Part shown: one piece after another, positions 9,027-31,158 of the stretch
How positions within the stretch are numbered: position 1 is the first letter of the stretch
Layout of the letters: each line of letters begins with the position of its first letter
DNA from: Lumbricus terrestris
Lineage: Eukaryota > Annelida > Clitellata > Crassiclitellata > Lumbricidae
Assembly: GCA_949752735.1 (NCBI GenBank)
Contig: OX457052.1
Coordinates: 39,692,051-39,756,050 of the forward strand
Reading direction: 5' to 3'
Length of the DNA stretch: 64,000 nucleotides
Translations under genes and position numbers: made by a program
Notes under the pieces: model-generated
What the model saw: only the letters and a program-made list of their open reading frames with translations
Database searches by the model: none
Told to the model about the DNA's origin: nothing

Positions 9027-12000
9027 TCAGTTATATGTGCTGGCCTCTGGAGGCTGCGATAGTTTACAGTTTTCCTTGAGCGTCATAAGTCGACGCAGTT
9101 CTTTCAGCAGCGTGCACAGCGTATAGGTATGGTGCCATTGAGCCAACATCTGAATCTCTTTTGAATTCACCTTCACCAGAAAACAACAAACACACAAAAG
9201 AAAAATAACAGATACAAAAAACTGGAGAAAGAGACGAGAATATGAAATAGAAGAGATGGAAAGAGTGGCACAAACGAAGACTTAGAATTTTCATGTTATT
9301 TAAACTAAGCAAAGTCCTTGTAATTGACTCCGAATGCAACAGGTATCTACTTCTTTCTCACTTATTCTCCTCTGACCCTCACACACACGCACGCACGCAC
9401 GCACACACACACACACACCTACACACACAGCAGGACTGACAGGCACAATATTGCCACATTATATACAACATCAGCTTACTCACTATAGCATTTATCAGCA
9501 AAAGTCCATTCTAAAGGTCCAGTTTATGCTGCACACTGCAATTCATTCATTCATTCGTTCCTTACGAAAATTTATATAGCGCCCCTTTAAGGTTACTACT
9601 CAGGAGCAGATCCAGAGGGGCCAATCTGGCCATGGCCGCCATTTAGAAATTTCTTTATTTTTTGCCCAGCTATTCTGGCTCGCCCCTCCACCAGGAGGTC
9701 CGTATGACTAAAAAAGTCATCAACTATTTTGATGGATAAAATGGTATCTTTTTCTTGAAAATTCGAGACAAACTGACTAAAAAAAGGCCATCAGATTTTT
9801 CGGCGACCAAGATGAAAATTTTCCCTGGCCCAAGACCGAAAATTTTGGCCCCCCTTCGAAAATTTCTGTATCCGCCCTTGTTCAGGAGTGCTCCCAACTC
9901 AACATCGGCTAAAGATTTAACTGTTTTCAGATTGCATTAGAATGCGTCAAAAGGGACCCTTAGCAGCAGATGCAGGTATGGAGGAAGCCATTCCAGACCC
10001 TAGGGCCAGCAACAGAGAAAGCGCGATGCCTCGGGATGTCTAGGTCTGCGAAAATTAGGGATGCTTTAGGGATGCTCGACCTTGTCATCAGTGTGGGCCA
10101 CATCAAAGGCTTACATTCTTATCACGACCGCCAGGGTTTTATCTAACCCCTCTCCTCTGCAGGATGGGGGTGTGATCGAGGTTTCCGGAAATTCCGGGGA
10201 GGGACAAAGAAGCGTTCGGCGGATGATCGCCGAGGGGTTATTTTTTTTATTTCCACATTGCAATGGTAGCATTTTAAGCAGGTGTCATCTACGAAAAATT
10301 GAAAAGAAAAATTTACATTTTCAGTGCTAATAAGAGTGGTCTAAGACTTCAATAAATATACTAGAGCCTGCAATAATAATTGCGTTTTCAGTTTCCACAT
10401 TGTAATGTCACCATTTTAAGATGTCACTTTGACGGCGTTGTACAGTGTCGCATGTGAGAGGGATTGCTGCATAATCAGTCTCTTTTCCGAGATGCATGTA
10501 CGTAACTTTCACGAGTTCACCATCTTATTAGGGCTTTCCAGCTCTGCCAAGACAATATGCCACTCTCTACGAAGCTTCACTACATGCACATCCGTAGTTA
10601 TCGCAAAGGCAGCGATGAAAGATGTCTGCTCTCGACAGTTTCTCTTCAAGTTCTGCACACAAACCTTCCTCGAATCGCCTTCAAATTTAGCATGTGGATT
10701 TTTGCATTTAGGGTTTTCACTACTTCACCACAGATGAGGCATTTCTTCGATAGCTTATTAGCTGTCTCCATTGCGAAAAATTCAGTTTCCCATTTCTCAC
10801 TGAAGGTCCTTTTCTCCTTTTCCAATGTTCGCTCTCTTTTCAGAGCCATCATAATCGACAGCTCACAATATGTGATGTACACGAAGTTTGCACAAGTTTA
10901 CAAATAGAATACAGAAATTCTTGCATTGTTTCCTCTTCTAATCGCATTGAATGGGTGACCTATTCGTGCACATCAGTCAGATAAGCGCATGATCAAGGTC
11001 TGAACCCCAGCTTTAAACACCACCTGTTTGACATACCCCCATACGCAGATGCATTTGTATACCCTACATGTATATTGTAACCTAATATACTTTAAAATGA
11101 TTTGTGGTGTAAGTTTCATCAATTGGTCACTCTCTCCCACCAGTAGCGGCCAGCCCTGCTCGTACAATATCAAGATCTTTCTACTTGCTAGTAGAGGAAT
11201 CTTGGTCCATGCATACTGCATGCAACGATTGACTGTCCGAGGTTGGGTATGAGATGTTAGCACTCTAACGGGTTCTTTACTTCCTTTAGCTACCGGTACA
11301 TCTGGTGGATACATGTACGCAGCTGATTCCTGCAAGATGCATGCACATGCGACGGACAATGTGTACATGTGTGTGTGTGAGGATTGAGACTCTGTTCTGC
11401 CTTCATTTGTTTCTACCTTGCTATTGAGCCAGCTAGAACTCAAACTAAGTTAAAAGAGTGCATTGTCCATAATAGGCTCCCTAGCAACCGAAGACATAAG
11501 TTTCTTCATCTTTGTTGCCTGCTTTGCATCATTCCGTTCAATTTTCATGTGGTTTGGGACTGTTAGGTAGGAGGCGCATCTTTTCATCGAGTGGTGCTAT
11601 ATAAATAAGAAGAAAGAAGTTCTGCTGAAATGAAGCACAGCTGAAAAGCCAGAAAACAGTGAGAAGCGTACACAAGGTACAAATCCAAGTGCAAACAACG
11701 TTTGCAAGTCGTAGACGAATGCTATCGAATACATTTTGAAGAACAATGTCAACATTGATTACTGATTGAGAAAAGAAGAAATATGTGAGCCTTACACGTC
11801 CACTCGCATCAATTCCTTTCATGTTGATTCTCGTAACAAATCGAACGGTTGGAGGTTTCTCCGGATAATCAGATCCACATTCAAGTCTTAGTTGATAGAT
11901 TCGACCTTCGTAAGAAGTCTGCTTCGTTTTAACCGACAAACACACAATTCAATTCAATTCGACGGACGACGACACATTGAAAGAAAATTAAACAGAACAT

Positions 12001-13882
12001 TTGGTCACACATTGTAGTTTAGACAAGAATCTCAGTCTTCAACCAATTCAGAAGAATTCAGAAGAGCGTAAAGAGTTGCCACACACAGAGAAGCGACAAT
12101 TTCCAGCAGATCATAACAAAAGGCACAGCTCATCTCATTTATACAAATGCGTGAAGTTGATAAAAGCAGACAAGAAAGACTCAACATTTCATTCAAATGG
12201 ACAGAATGCCAGCTGACAAATTAAAACGAGACAATTAAAATGAGACAATTAAAAGGAGACAATTAAAATGAGACAATGCGTTTGAGATCTAAGGAAAGAA
12301 AGAGACCGAAGATCAAGGCTGTGATAACAAGACAACATATTGTATACATGTGAATGAACTCAACAATCAATGTACGTTTGTAAGCAAGCAATGCACACAT
12401 AAGTTGTGCATTTAGGCGAATATAGCATGCACATGTCTCAATCATATGGAGCTATGATGACAAGAAGACTTTGATGTAATGCCAATATAAGTCACTCTGT
12501 TCCAGTGCCTAAAGTGTGGAAAAATAAGTGCCTGGATGCCCCTTACCTCCCCAAAAGAAGTGCCTAGACGTCCCTTACCTTTCCAGTCTGTGCTCGCCAA
12601 TAAGTGGCTGGACGGCGTTCAGATTTTAAAACAAGTTCATGGACGCCGTCCATGACCGTCCAGGCACACTTTAAGCCCTGCTCTGTTCTAAATGTTCAAA
12701 TATCAATCATCAACTACTTAACAGTAGAGAACAAGAAAAGAACTGTTCTCCGTAAGTTGCACTGACGCCATCCCTCCAGACAGGACCTAGGAACTCATGT
12801 CTTCGGTTGCTAGGCAACCTATTCTAGACAGATGCAATCTGAACAGTTCAAGAAGAAGAAAGATTCTCTTATCACTGTTAAAGCCAGAGGTTATGACACA
12901 ATAAGAAATCAAGCTGTCGTATACGGTTCTTTTTCGGCCTGAGTTTGGATGGATCAGAGGTCGGTAATGAATGGATTAGATTCTAATCGATCCGCTAATC
13001 GGTTAGACAAAAGCAGGTCATTCTAATTCTAGTTGATTAGCAATTTAACTAATCATCACCATCTCTAGTAAGGACAGACAGATGAATAGTGGTATGGATG
13101 AACATTGAATATGAAGGAATGACGAACTCACCCTTGGTGGCCCAAGGATCATTCCATTCCAAGTAATGAGATCCATATCATCTTCATTTTCCAATCCCCA
13201 ACTGACACTTCCATCTCCACTTCCCTTCTGACCTTGTTCGAGTTCTTCCAACAGACGGAAATTGCGTGGCACTTGAACTTCAATTCAAACAAAGAAAAGT
13301 TAACGCAGACTCTCAAATGATAAATTTACTTAGGAAGTTCTGGTCAAACAGATTCCCACAAACAAGAGCAACATAACCAAGTAAACAGTCATATAAACTC
13401 TTTAAAATGAATAAAGTCCGTCAAGTTTCATCGTATGAAACATGGATTATTTGCTGCTAAGAACATTAGTTGGGCTGCTGCAATCAATTTAAATGACGAT
13501 TCAATACGGGGTCTACTCCAAGTTAGTCATCGATCCAATCCACAGCCTTAGTGGAGATCGTTCACAAAATCACTACAATTCTCAAACGAAGTTTTTGATC
13601 CGTTGAAATTGATATTCGTTTCAAAATAATCTTTATTCATCAACAACTAAAACCGATACCGTAATCATGACAAGCTTAAACGGCGCTCGGCAACTATGTC
13701 GTCTTTCGCAACCACAACGAAAAGTCAATATTGCATCACTGAAGGTAATCAGAAACCGAGCTGCAGAGCAGACGAATGAATAATTTGACTAGAGGAGATG
13801 AGTGCAAAAACAACCGAGAGCGCCGGCGATCTTGTAAATTAATTAAGAGCAGCATTAGCAACCAACCCGAGACGGCGGCCAT
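9027..13882 (-). CDS. UBE2V2: Ubiquitin-conjugating enzyme E2 variant (UBE2V/MMS2/UEV1), complete, 4 exons
   Basis: Coding exons, read on the minus strand: 13882-13867, 13271-13132, 11918-11796, 9170-9027. Phases and GT/AG sites agree and give 140 aa (human UBE2V1/2 are about 145-147). It starts [20 protein letters not shown], like the MMS2/UEV1 N-terminus, then has [39 protein letters not shown] and the end [23 protein letters not shown] proteins lack the catalytic Cys of true E2s. They pair with UBE2N/Ubc13 to build Lys63-linked ubiquitin chains in DNA-damage tolerance and signalling. None of the four exons is long enough to stand out as an ORF. Orthology to V1 versus V2 is not resolved. 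The segment before the last helix ([18 protein letters not shown]) is more diverged than the rest. Confidence 0.92.
9540..10080 (-). mobile_element. LINE 3' end (CR1/L2-like), interrupted, in UBE2V intron 3
   Basis: Blocks 9540-9606 and 9881-10080 resemble the LINE end at 2935-4498: attcattcattcg tail, tatatagcgcccctt, ctactcaggag, then the reverse of the AFSV-GP/WN coding block (ccattccagaccctagggcc at about 9988). They are separated by a hAT-like insertion. Confidence 0.65.
9607..9880. mobile_element. hAT-like MITE inside a LINE fragment
   Basis: Flanks ctcaggag and ttcaggag (7 of 8 bases match) suggest an 8-bp target duplication. The right end is ccgcccttg. The interior shares gactaaaaaaaggccatcag, gatttttcggcgaccaag and other words with the element at 18005-18388. 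Confidence 0.6.
10081..10430. other. UBE2V intron 3, decayed repeat
   Basis: Two related stretches, tttccacattgcaatggtag (about 10250) and tttccacattgtaatgtcac (about 10391), suggest an old duplicated repeat. No gene seen. Confidence 0.4.
10435..10900 (-). pseudogene. Decayed hAT transposase of the ZBED/GTF2IRD2-like type
   Basis: The minus frame at 10646-10882 reads [19 protein letters not shown] then [11 protein letters not shown], matching the BED-type pattern CLIC-x-E-x-V-x-x-L at the N-terminus of GTF2IRD2/ZBED-like hAT transposases. A following frame contains [17 protein letters not shown], reminiscent of the next block of those proteins. Frames are broken and the catalytic part is absent. 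It lies inside UBE2V intron 3. Confidence 0.5.
12503..12680. mobile_element. hAT MITE, 178 bp, in UBE2V intron 2
   Basis: Exact 8-bp duplication ctctgttc (12495-12502 and 12681-12688). Termini are CAGTGCCTAAAGTGTG and cacactttaagccctg. No coding capacity. Confidence 0.85.
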
Positions 13883-14003
13883 AGTCGACAAGCATTTAAT
13901 GCCGGATCTCAAAGAGAACCGGAAACGGCGATGTCGACGCATGCGCAGTCCGTCTCTGAACTCTGACGGTGAGTAAGATAGTATATGCGTAATTTAATCA
14001 ATC
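13883..14003 (-). promoter_or_regulatory. UBE2V 5' UTR/promoter region (inferred)
   Basis: The sequence directly upstream of the UBE2V start codon is locally richer in CpG (ccggatctc, ccggaaacggcgatgtcgacgcatgcgc) than its surroundings, as at many animal housekeeping promoters. No TATA box was fixed. An opposite-strand reading frame here is taken as chance. Confidence 0.35.
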
Positions 14004-14129
14004 AATGGCAATTTATATAACGCCCCTTAGGGCACACACTCAGAGGTAATAATTATAATAAATAATCCTTGCATATATTTTTAAAACTGACACAACACAG
14101 CGTGATTAGAATAAGTAACAAAGGGAGGA

Positions 14130-17100
14130 TCACAAGTTATTGCAGGAGTCGAATGTAACCTTTGCCAGATATTTTGTTAACAAAATTGATGACCTTAAAT
14201 GTAAAATTACTAGATGCGCTGCCAATTTAGTATGGAATGACCTACTGCTTGATTCTGACTTCTCTGAATCTACCTTTAATGACCTTCCTCCTGTTACATA
14301 CTTGGAAGTATCTAATCTTCTCAGAAGCTTGGTACCTAAATCATCCCCTATGGACTTCATACCTACACCTCTTATTGTTTCTTGTTCTGATGTTTTCTCC
14401 CACCTTATTGCACACCTGGCCAACTTGTCTTTTGCTGAAGGATGTTTCCCGTCATGCTTTAAGTCTGCTTTAGTTACTCCTTTGCTTAAAAAACCTGACC
14501 TAGATTCCAATAATCTGTCTAACTTCAGACCTATCTCGAACCTAAATAACATTTCCAAGATCCTTGAACGTCTCTTTCTTACTCGCATCAAGAAACATAT
14601 CACTTCCTCTCCCAACTTCAGTCCTTTTCAGTCAGCTTATCGTGAAGGCTATTCCACTGAGACTGCCCTTACATCCACGCTGGACAACATCTTTTCGTCT
14701 ATTGACAATGGAAAGGCCTGCCTTTCTGTATGTCTTGACCTCAGCGCAGCTTTCGATACCGTAGACCAGAGCCCTGCGCCGGCCGCGCCGCGCCGCCGAC
14801 ATTTAGTGGGCGCCGCCGCCGCCGATTTTTTGGGGTCGGCGCGCCGCCGCCGCCGAAAATTTGTCGGCGCGCCGCTGATGCTACATTGATCAGCGTATAT
14901 ATCTTTGATGCATTTTTCATCTCTTGCATGATTTCGCGAAAAATGTTGCGTCAGTGCGAAATAGAATCTTTTTCTTATCTACTTCGATTTTTCCTGGCAC
15001 CACCGATTTTGCGTCAATGCAATGAAACCAATGGTGATATCTATTCGTTTTGACTTTTGGAAAAGAGCGCTTAACGTTTCAGCTGTTGTGGATTTTGTGA
15101 TTCGATTTGAATTATTGGCAAAAAAGGTAAAAATAACTTATTGTTATGCAGTGTATGTCTTCTTGCCTGTTAGTCTGACCATACGCTAGGATTGCAAAGA
15201 ACAGTCTACCCTCTAGTATTAGGATACACGTTAGTATAATTTTGCAATGAAGTGGCGCTCTGTAATTTTATGTAGGCGATTGGTCGCGTCTGCAGGCTTG
15301 CGATTCTTCTTGCCAACCATTTGCCGCCTAATTCATATTTTTTCTCCAGTATCAAAGTCCCACGCTGACCGTGACCTAACCTATTATATTATAAGTGAAA
15401 TGGGTAATCAAGCTTTCGAACATTAATAGGCCTGTCTATATGTGACCTATCTGACCCAAACCAGGCCCATGTTGCAGCACACACTTGACCAAAGGCAATG
15501 ACCAAAACGTGAAGACTCAATTGTTCAATTTTTGTTTTTTGACAGAAAAGGATAAATAAATAATTTGTGAAAAAAACTTATTTCTAATGATATTAGGCCT
15601 ATTGTTGAATAACAACTTGAAGCGGTTTTTGTTTAAATAATTCAATGACTTTTCCAGAAAGTTTTCACTTTCCCGCCATTATTCATTCATTCTGAGAATT
15701 TATAAAAGCCCAAAGAATTTTTGGCGGGTCGTAAGGCAGGTCAATAGTAAAATAGGCAGGTAGCGCCGCCACTCCTTAAACGATTCTTTAGCTTCTATTA
15801 TTAGGTTACGCAAGCTGGAGGCTTGAATTTGAAAACCCTGTCATGTGGTTTTACAATCAAGCCTTTTTAGAATCTTGTAATTGAACGTCTATTCTGAGAA
15901 TAATTGCTTCTCGTGAACATTAATTTAAGACCAGATAATTGCCAAAAATAATTGCTGAACACTCATATCTTTATAATATAAGTTGCTTGTGTAACAACTA
16001 TTAAAATATGCATGCGACGCTGGACCACTAACCCCACGACGCCGCGCCGCGCCGCGCCGCGCCGCCGACATTTCGAGGGCGCCACCGCCGCCGATTTCTG
16101 TTGGTCGGCGCGCCGCCGCCGCCGACCAAAAATGACCGGCGCGCCGCCGCCGACACTCTCGAGTCGGCGCATGGCTCTACCGTAGACCATCAATTACTTC
16201 TTTCTAGACTCACGAAAAGCTTCGGTGTCTCTGGTACTGCTTTAAACTGGTTAGCGTCTTATCTGGGTAACAGGAATCAGCAGGTGGGCATCGGTACCGC
16301 TCGGTCTGAACCCACTGTTTGCACTGCTGGAGTTCCACAGGGATCTGTCCTTGGTCCTCTATTATTCACCGTCTTTACCTCCCCAATTAATCGCATAGCT
16401 AATCATTTTGGTGTCCAATTACAGCAGTACGCGGACGACACTCAGCTCTATATTGCTCTGTCACACACTGATCAGTCCGGTAAACTTAAACTTGAGGAGT
16501 GCCTGTCATCTTTATATGCCTGGTTCTGTTTTAATGGTTTGGCTATAAACCCAAACAAGTCTGAGGCAATTTTGTTCGGGTCACGACAACGCTTGCGTTC
16601 TTTTCCTTCACTTTCCAGCATCGACCTCGCAGGCTCCGCAGTACCGTTATCAGATTCTGTTAAAACTCTTGGGGTTACCCTGGACAGTATGCTTACTTTT
16701 CGGATGCATGTAACTAACCTTTGTAGATCTTGCTTTTATCACATCAGGGCAATACGCCACATTAGGTCGGCTCTGACTAAGGATATGTCGAAGACTTTAG
16801 CTTGCGCCCTTGTCTCCTCTCGCCTTGATTATGCTAATGCGATTTTTGTTGGCATTTCTGACTATGAGCTACATAGGCTGCAACGCATCCAAAATTCTTT
16901 AGCTCGGGTTGTGCTGCGTGTCCCACTACGATCAAGTTCCTCAGTTTTACTTCATCAGCTGCATTGGCTTCCTGTCGAGTTTAGGATTAAATTTAAATTG
17001 GCCTGTTTAACCTACAAATCCCTCTCTACCGGAACACCTCCCTACCTTCAGTCACTGCTTACTCCTTATATTCCTCCTCGTTGCCTGCGATCATCAAACA

Positions 17101-17385
17101 TGGGTCTTTTAGTTGAACCTCGATGCAGAACTGTTATGGGCTCGCGTGCATTCCATGCCTCTGCTCCCAAAGAATGGAATCTACTTCCACTCTCTCTTCG
17201 TTGCTCAAATTCACTCCCTACCTTCAAAAAACGGCTCAAAACTCACTATTTCTCTTTGGCTTTCAAGCACATGGTCCTTTGACTGCATCTTCCTCTGGCG
17301 GCTAACTATCCGCGCCTCAGATTCACACTTTGGTGTGACCTTGCGCGCGTAATAAATTTATGTAATAATAATAATAATAATAACC
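14130..17385 (+). mobile_element. CR1/L2-like LINE, 5'-truncated, split by a DNA transposon
   Basis: Blocks 14130-14768 and 16190-17385 form one LINE. The first ends FDTVD and the second resumes H-Q-L-L-L. Reverse transcriptase motifs are in order: FRPISNLNNISKILER, FQSAYREGYSTETAL, LDLSAAFDTVDH, GVPQGSVLGPLLF, QYADDTQLYIAL (YADD is the catalytic pair), then SSRLDYANAIF, LHQLHWLPVEFRIKFK and a C-terminal SRAFHASAPKEWNLLP. Stop at 17280-17282, short 3' UTR, (TAA)n tail at 17360-17383. Non-LTR retrotransposons copy themselves by target-primed reverse transcription. The endonuclease domain is absent here. Confidence 0.9.
14769..16177. mobile_element. Non-autonomous DNA transposon with GC-rich ends, 12-bp target duplication
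   Basis: It is inserted in LINE reverse transcriptase coding sequence, flanked by the exact 12-bp duplication taccgtagacca (14757-14768 and 16178-16189). Tips are inverted: GAGCCCTGCGCCGGC on the left, and the complement of GAGCCATGCGCCGAC on the right. Inside the tips, about 100 bp of gccgccg/cgcgccg-rich sequence (14785-14875 and 16038-16150) recur in direct orientation. They flank about 1.1 kb of AT-rich DNA without a plausible ORF. Superfamily is not assigned. Duplication length is closest to Mutator-like elements. Confidence 0.8.
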
Positions 17386-17974
17386 TCAGCAGCCGTGCAA
17401 GACGCTAGTCACATCATCAGATCATTTTGCCAACGCCATAATTATGCCGACTGGAAGATTGAGTAGCTTTTTGGGAGGATAGCATAAATTAGCGATCCGG
17501 TGTCTGTGTGCTCATCATGTCATATTGTAAACCATTGCCCTAAGTGCCGTTCATCTTCTATTAGGCTATATTATTAACATTATTATTGCTTCATCACCAT
17601 CATCTTCATCATCGTGCATGTCTTTATGCACAGTTTGCACGTGTCATCGTAATCTCCAAACTTCTAAAGCGCAACTCAAAAGTCAATCACAGGGCACCAG
17701 CTTATTCACGAGCACTACATTGCGTCAAAAGGGTTGTCCGTAAGAGTAGTCCAAACGATGCGTGTGTACTTTAGGTACTTTGACGCAACAGAATTTATCC
17801 TTGCCTTGATTTCTGTTGAGCTGTTGGATCTTCATTTCAGGAAATAATATGTGAAATGGTAGTAATTTCCATGTCTTATGGTCAAACTATAAAAACCAAT
17901 TTTTGCTGTCTGTCTGTTTCTCTGTTTGGCATCATCATCAGAATAATATATTATGTTTAGCAGTGTTTCTTGTA
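17386..17974. other. Spacer, nothing recognised
   Basis: AT-rich sequence between the LINE tail and a LINE 3'-end fragment at about 17975. It has a few atcatc-type words and no gene. Confidence 0.4.
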
Positions 17975-18004
17975 CAACAATTTGATATAGCACCCCTACA
18001 AGAC

Positions 18005-18388
18005 CAAGGGCGGATCAAAGGGGGGGGCAATCCGACCATGGCCCCCATTTGGAAATTTCTTTATTTTTGACCAGCTATTTTGGCTTGGAAAGTTGATGTG
18101 GGCCCTACACCCATTAGTAGTTCCGCAGGCCCATCCCCATGCCCACGAGGCCTGCATACGAGGACCGTACGACTAAAAAAAGGTCTTCATCAACTTTTTT
18201 TGGCGGATAAAATGGTATCTTTTGGTATCTCAAAGTCTGCATTTGACATGCATCGCCAGTGAAAATTCAAGACAAAATATGACTAAAAAAGGCCATCAGA
18301 TTTTTCGGCGACCAAGACGAAAATTTTTCCCTGTCCCAACTCCAAAAATGTTGGCCCCCCCATTCAAAAATTTCTTTCTCCGCCCCTG
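18005..18388. mobile_element. hAT-like MITE, 384 bp
   Basis: Termini are CAAGGGCGGATC and tctccgcccctg. Flanks tacaagac and tacaaggt match at 6 of 8 positions. The interior words gactaaaaaaggccatcag and tttttcggcgaccaag are shared with 9607-9880. It sits within a LINE 3'-end fragment (tatagcacccctacaag at about 17984). Confidence 0.65.
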
Positions 18389-18396
18389 TACAAGGT

Positions 18397-19497
18397 TGCC
18401 TTACTTCATATTCACTGGCCATTTCTAAAACACAAATACAGACCGACAGACAGACAGAGGCCAGAGACGATCCAAATAATATTAGCATTAGAATCCACTT
18501 CACAGCATGTGGAAATTTCATGAAAGCAAAACAATTTCTTTGCATTAAAAGGCAAAGTGGCGAGTGCAACAAATAAAAATTCCATTTCAATTCACTTTAT
18601 TTAGTCATGACATCTCAAAAACGATTTATTTTAAATTCAGTTCATTTAGTCAAAACACCAAAATCTCCACAAAATATGTTTCGCCACACAACAGTAAATT
18701 CTGCAGATACCTCAGGGAAATGTATTTATCAAGTTTTAGCTTTGATTCGAATTGGCGAGAGAGTGAGCAAGGTGGTCTCTGCTTCAATGAATAAACTAAT
18801 TACTCAACAGATGATAAAGAGTTGATCTGGCTTCCACATGAAATAAAAACGTGAGTGGGGGGGGAAGGCAAAGCACTATGTGCCACAATCTTCAAGACAG
18901 GCCATAAAATCCCGATCTACAAGTTCTGCAACTGAGACTAGATAGATGGCGCAGACGACGACGTCTCTCGTTTGTCCATCTCAGTGAATAGCGAGAAATT
19001 AACGTCGGGTGGTGGTCATCATTTGAAACATATCCGCTCCTCCTCCTTGTGCTTGTCCTTCTGTCGACAGATGAAACAGGCGATCAAACCGTCCAGCAGA
19101 GAAGTTACACTAAGAAGGAGACGATGACGACAAAGTGTCTGGCTGCAAAGGACACAAGAAGTCCTCACTAACAACAATGGTTGGACCTCTAAGAACGCAC
19201 AACTGTCATCAGTCCCTCCTTCTCCTCCTCCTCCTCCCTCAGTCAGAGTACACACACAGAGACACACACTCACACAGAGACACACACACTCACCGGTCCT
19301 CCACACATCCTTCAAGTAGCTTAGAGCTGGTCAACTGTTGTCTTAATAATATCAACGAAGATGACCTGCAATGCTCACACTCCTACTTCTTCTTCTTGCC
19401 TTCACTTGCACCAACTTCCGTTTCCTGCTCTTCATCGTAACTCTTCCACTCTAGAAATGTGATGCCACTGTCCTATTCCTCCTCCTCCTCCTCTTCC
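18397..19497 (-). other. TENT4 3' flank / probable 3' UTR
   Basis: The region downstream of the TENT4 stop codon on the minus strand contains candidate AATAAA signals (complement of tttatt at 18596-18601) and CT/CA-rich simple sequence at 19210-19300. The transcript end is not fixed. Confidence 0.35.
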
Positions 19498-30015
<10,518 letters not shown>

Positions 30016-30639
30016 CCTGGAAAATAACGCTCCGAAGAAAACTACGTCCGGAAAGCGACAATTAATATCTGCTGATGCAAATCGACGATTCTCAATTTTT
30101 TCAATATAATATAACGACGAGTAGCGAGATTTGCTAAAAACCGATCGTCCATTCAGAACCGGAAAACAACAGTACGCATGCGCCGCGGCCTGTCTGACCT
30201 GACCTTAATTCGAATATTTAAAAATACATGTTTGAGGGACCAACGGACTTCCATGAGCAAAGTAAAGAAAGCAAGATAATCTAATTTTACGATTCTCTTT
30301 AAAATATCAGTTCTTTTGGGGTTTCAGCTCAAAATTTGAAACGTAGGCCTACGCGTGTTCTAATAACAGCGTGTTAATAACGTGTGTTTTAATTAGTCTC
30401 GAAGCACCATGATAATGAATCAATTAGCCTATAGCCTATCTGAAATCATAGCCTAGGCTACTAGCTTTGTCCCGTAGCCTATGTCAGCTTTATCCTCGTG
30501 GAAAACTTTAAGGAAGTAAGAATATTCTTTATTAGACTACCAGGACGGCAAGCGCACAGTAGTTTGCAGAAGAAATATACGGTAATTAACCCTATAGCTC
30601 GACCCCGGCCTATAGTAGCCTAATGTGAAAATTTATGCA
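30016..30639 (-). promoter_or_regulatory. TENT4 upstream region / probable promoter
   Basis: The first 200 bases upstream of the start codon are relatively CpG-rich (tccggaaagcg, accgatcg, gccgcggcc). The tccggaaagcg resembles an ETS-type site. Farther out the sequence is AT-rich with no gene. Transcription start not determined. Confidence 0.35.
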
Positions 30640-31158
30640 GAGTCTTATTATTTTTATTATTGACTATTTATATAGCTCACCTTCAAGATATCTACTCAGA
30701 AGCGCTCCCATGCATTTCAACAACGGCTAAATAAGGCAGTTTTTAAGTAAGAAAGAAACACGTACAGTGGGTATGATGTCCAGTGGCGTAGCTAGGATAT
30801 TTGGCGCCCGGGGACGAACTACAAAATTGGCGCCCCCCTCTATTAAATTTTTTCACATTGCTTTAGGGCCTACTGTCTTTATTCTTTAGAACGAACTCCC
30901 AAATGACCTCCGCCAGTTTGCTCATTTAATTCTATCATGCCTTTTAATTTCACCTCATTCACTTACATTCACTTAGGCTAGGCCTACTTAATAGCCAGTT
31001 GCCACTTATTGGAACTCTCGACTGAAAACCGAACATATTATCATGATTCTAGTCCTGCACCATCACCACCACACTACCATCATTAGGGTAGAGGGGTGGG
31101 GGGGAACACCCCTTTAAAGGTTTTTTCTTCTAATTTGCAAAGTGAGTAGGCCTAATAT

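Noticed and set aside
13776..13976. 66-codon + strand frame over the UBE2V first exon
   Set aside because: It is antisense to a supported exon, basic low-complexity, and has no family resemblance.
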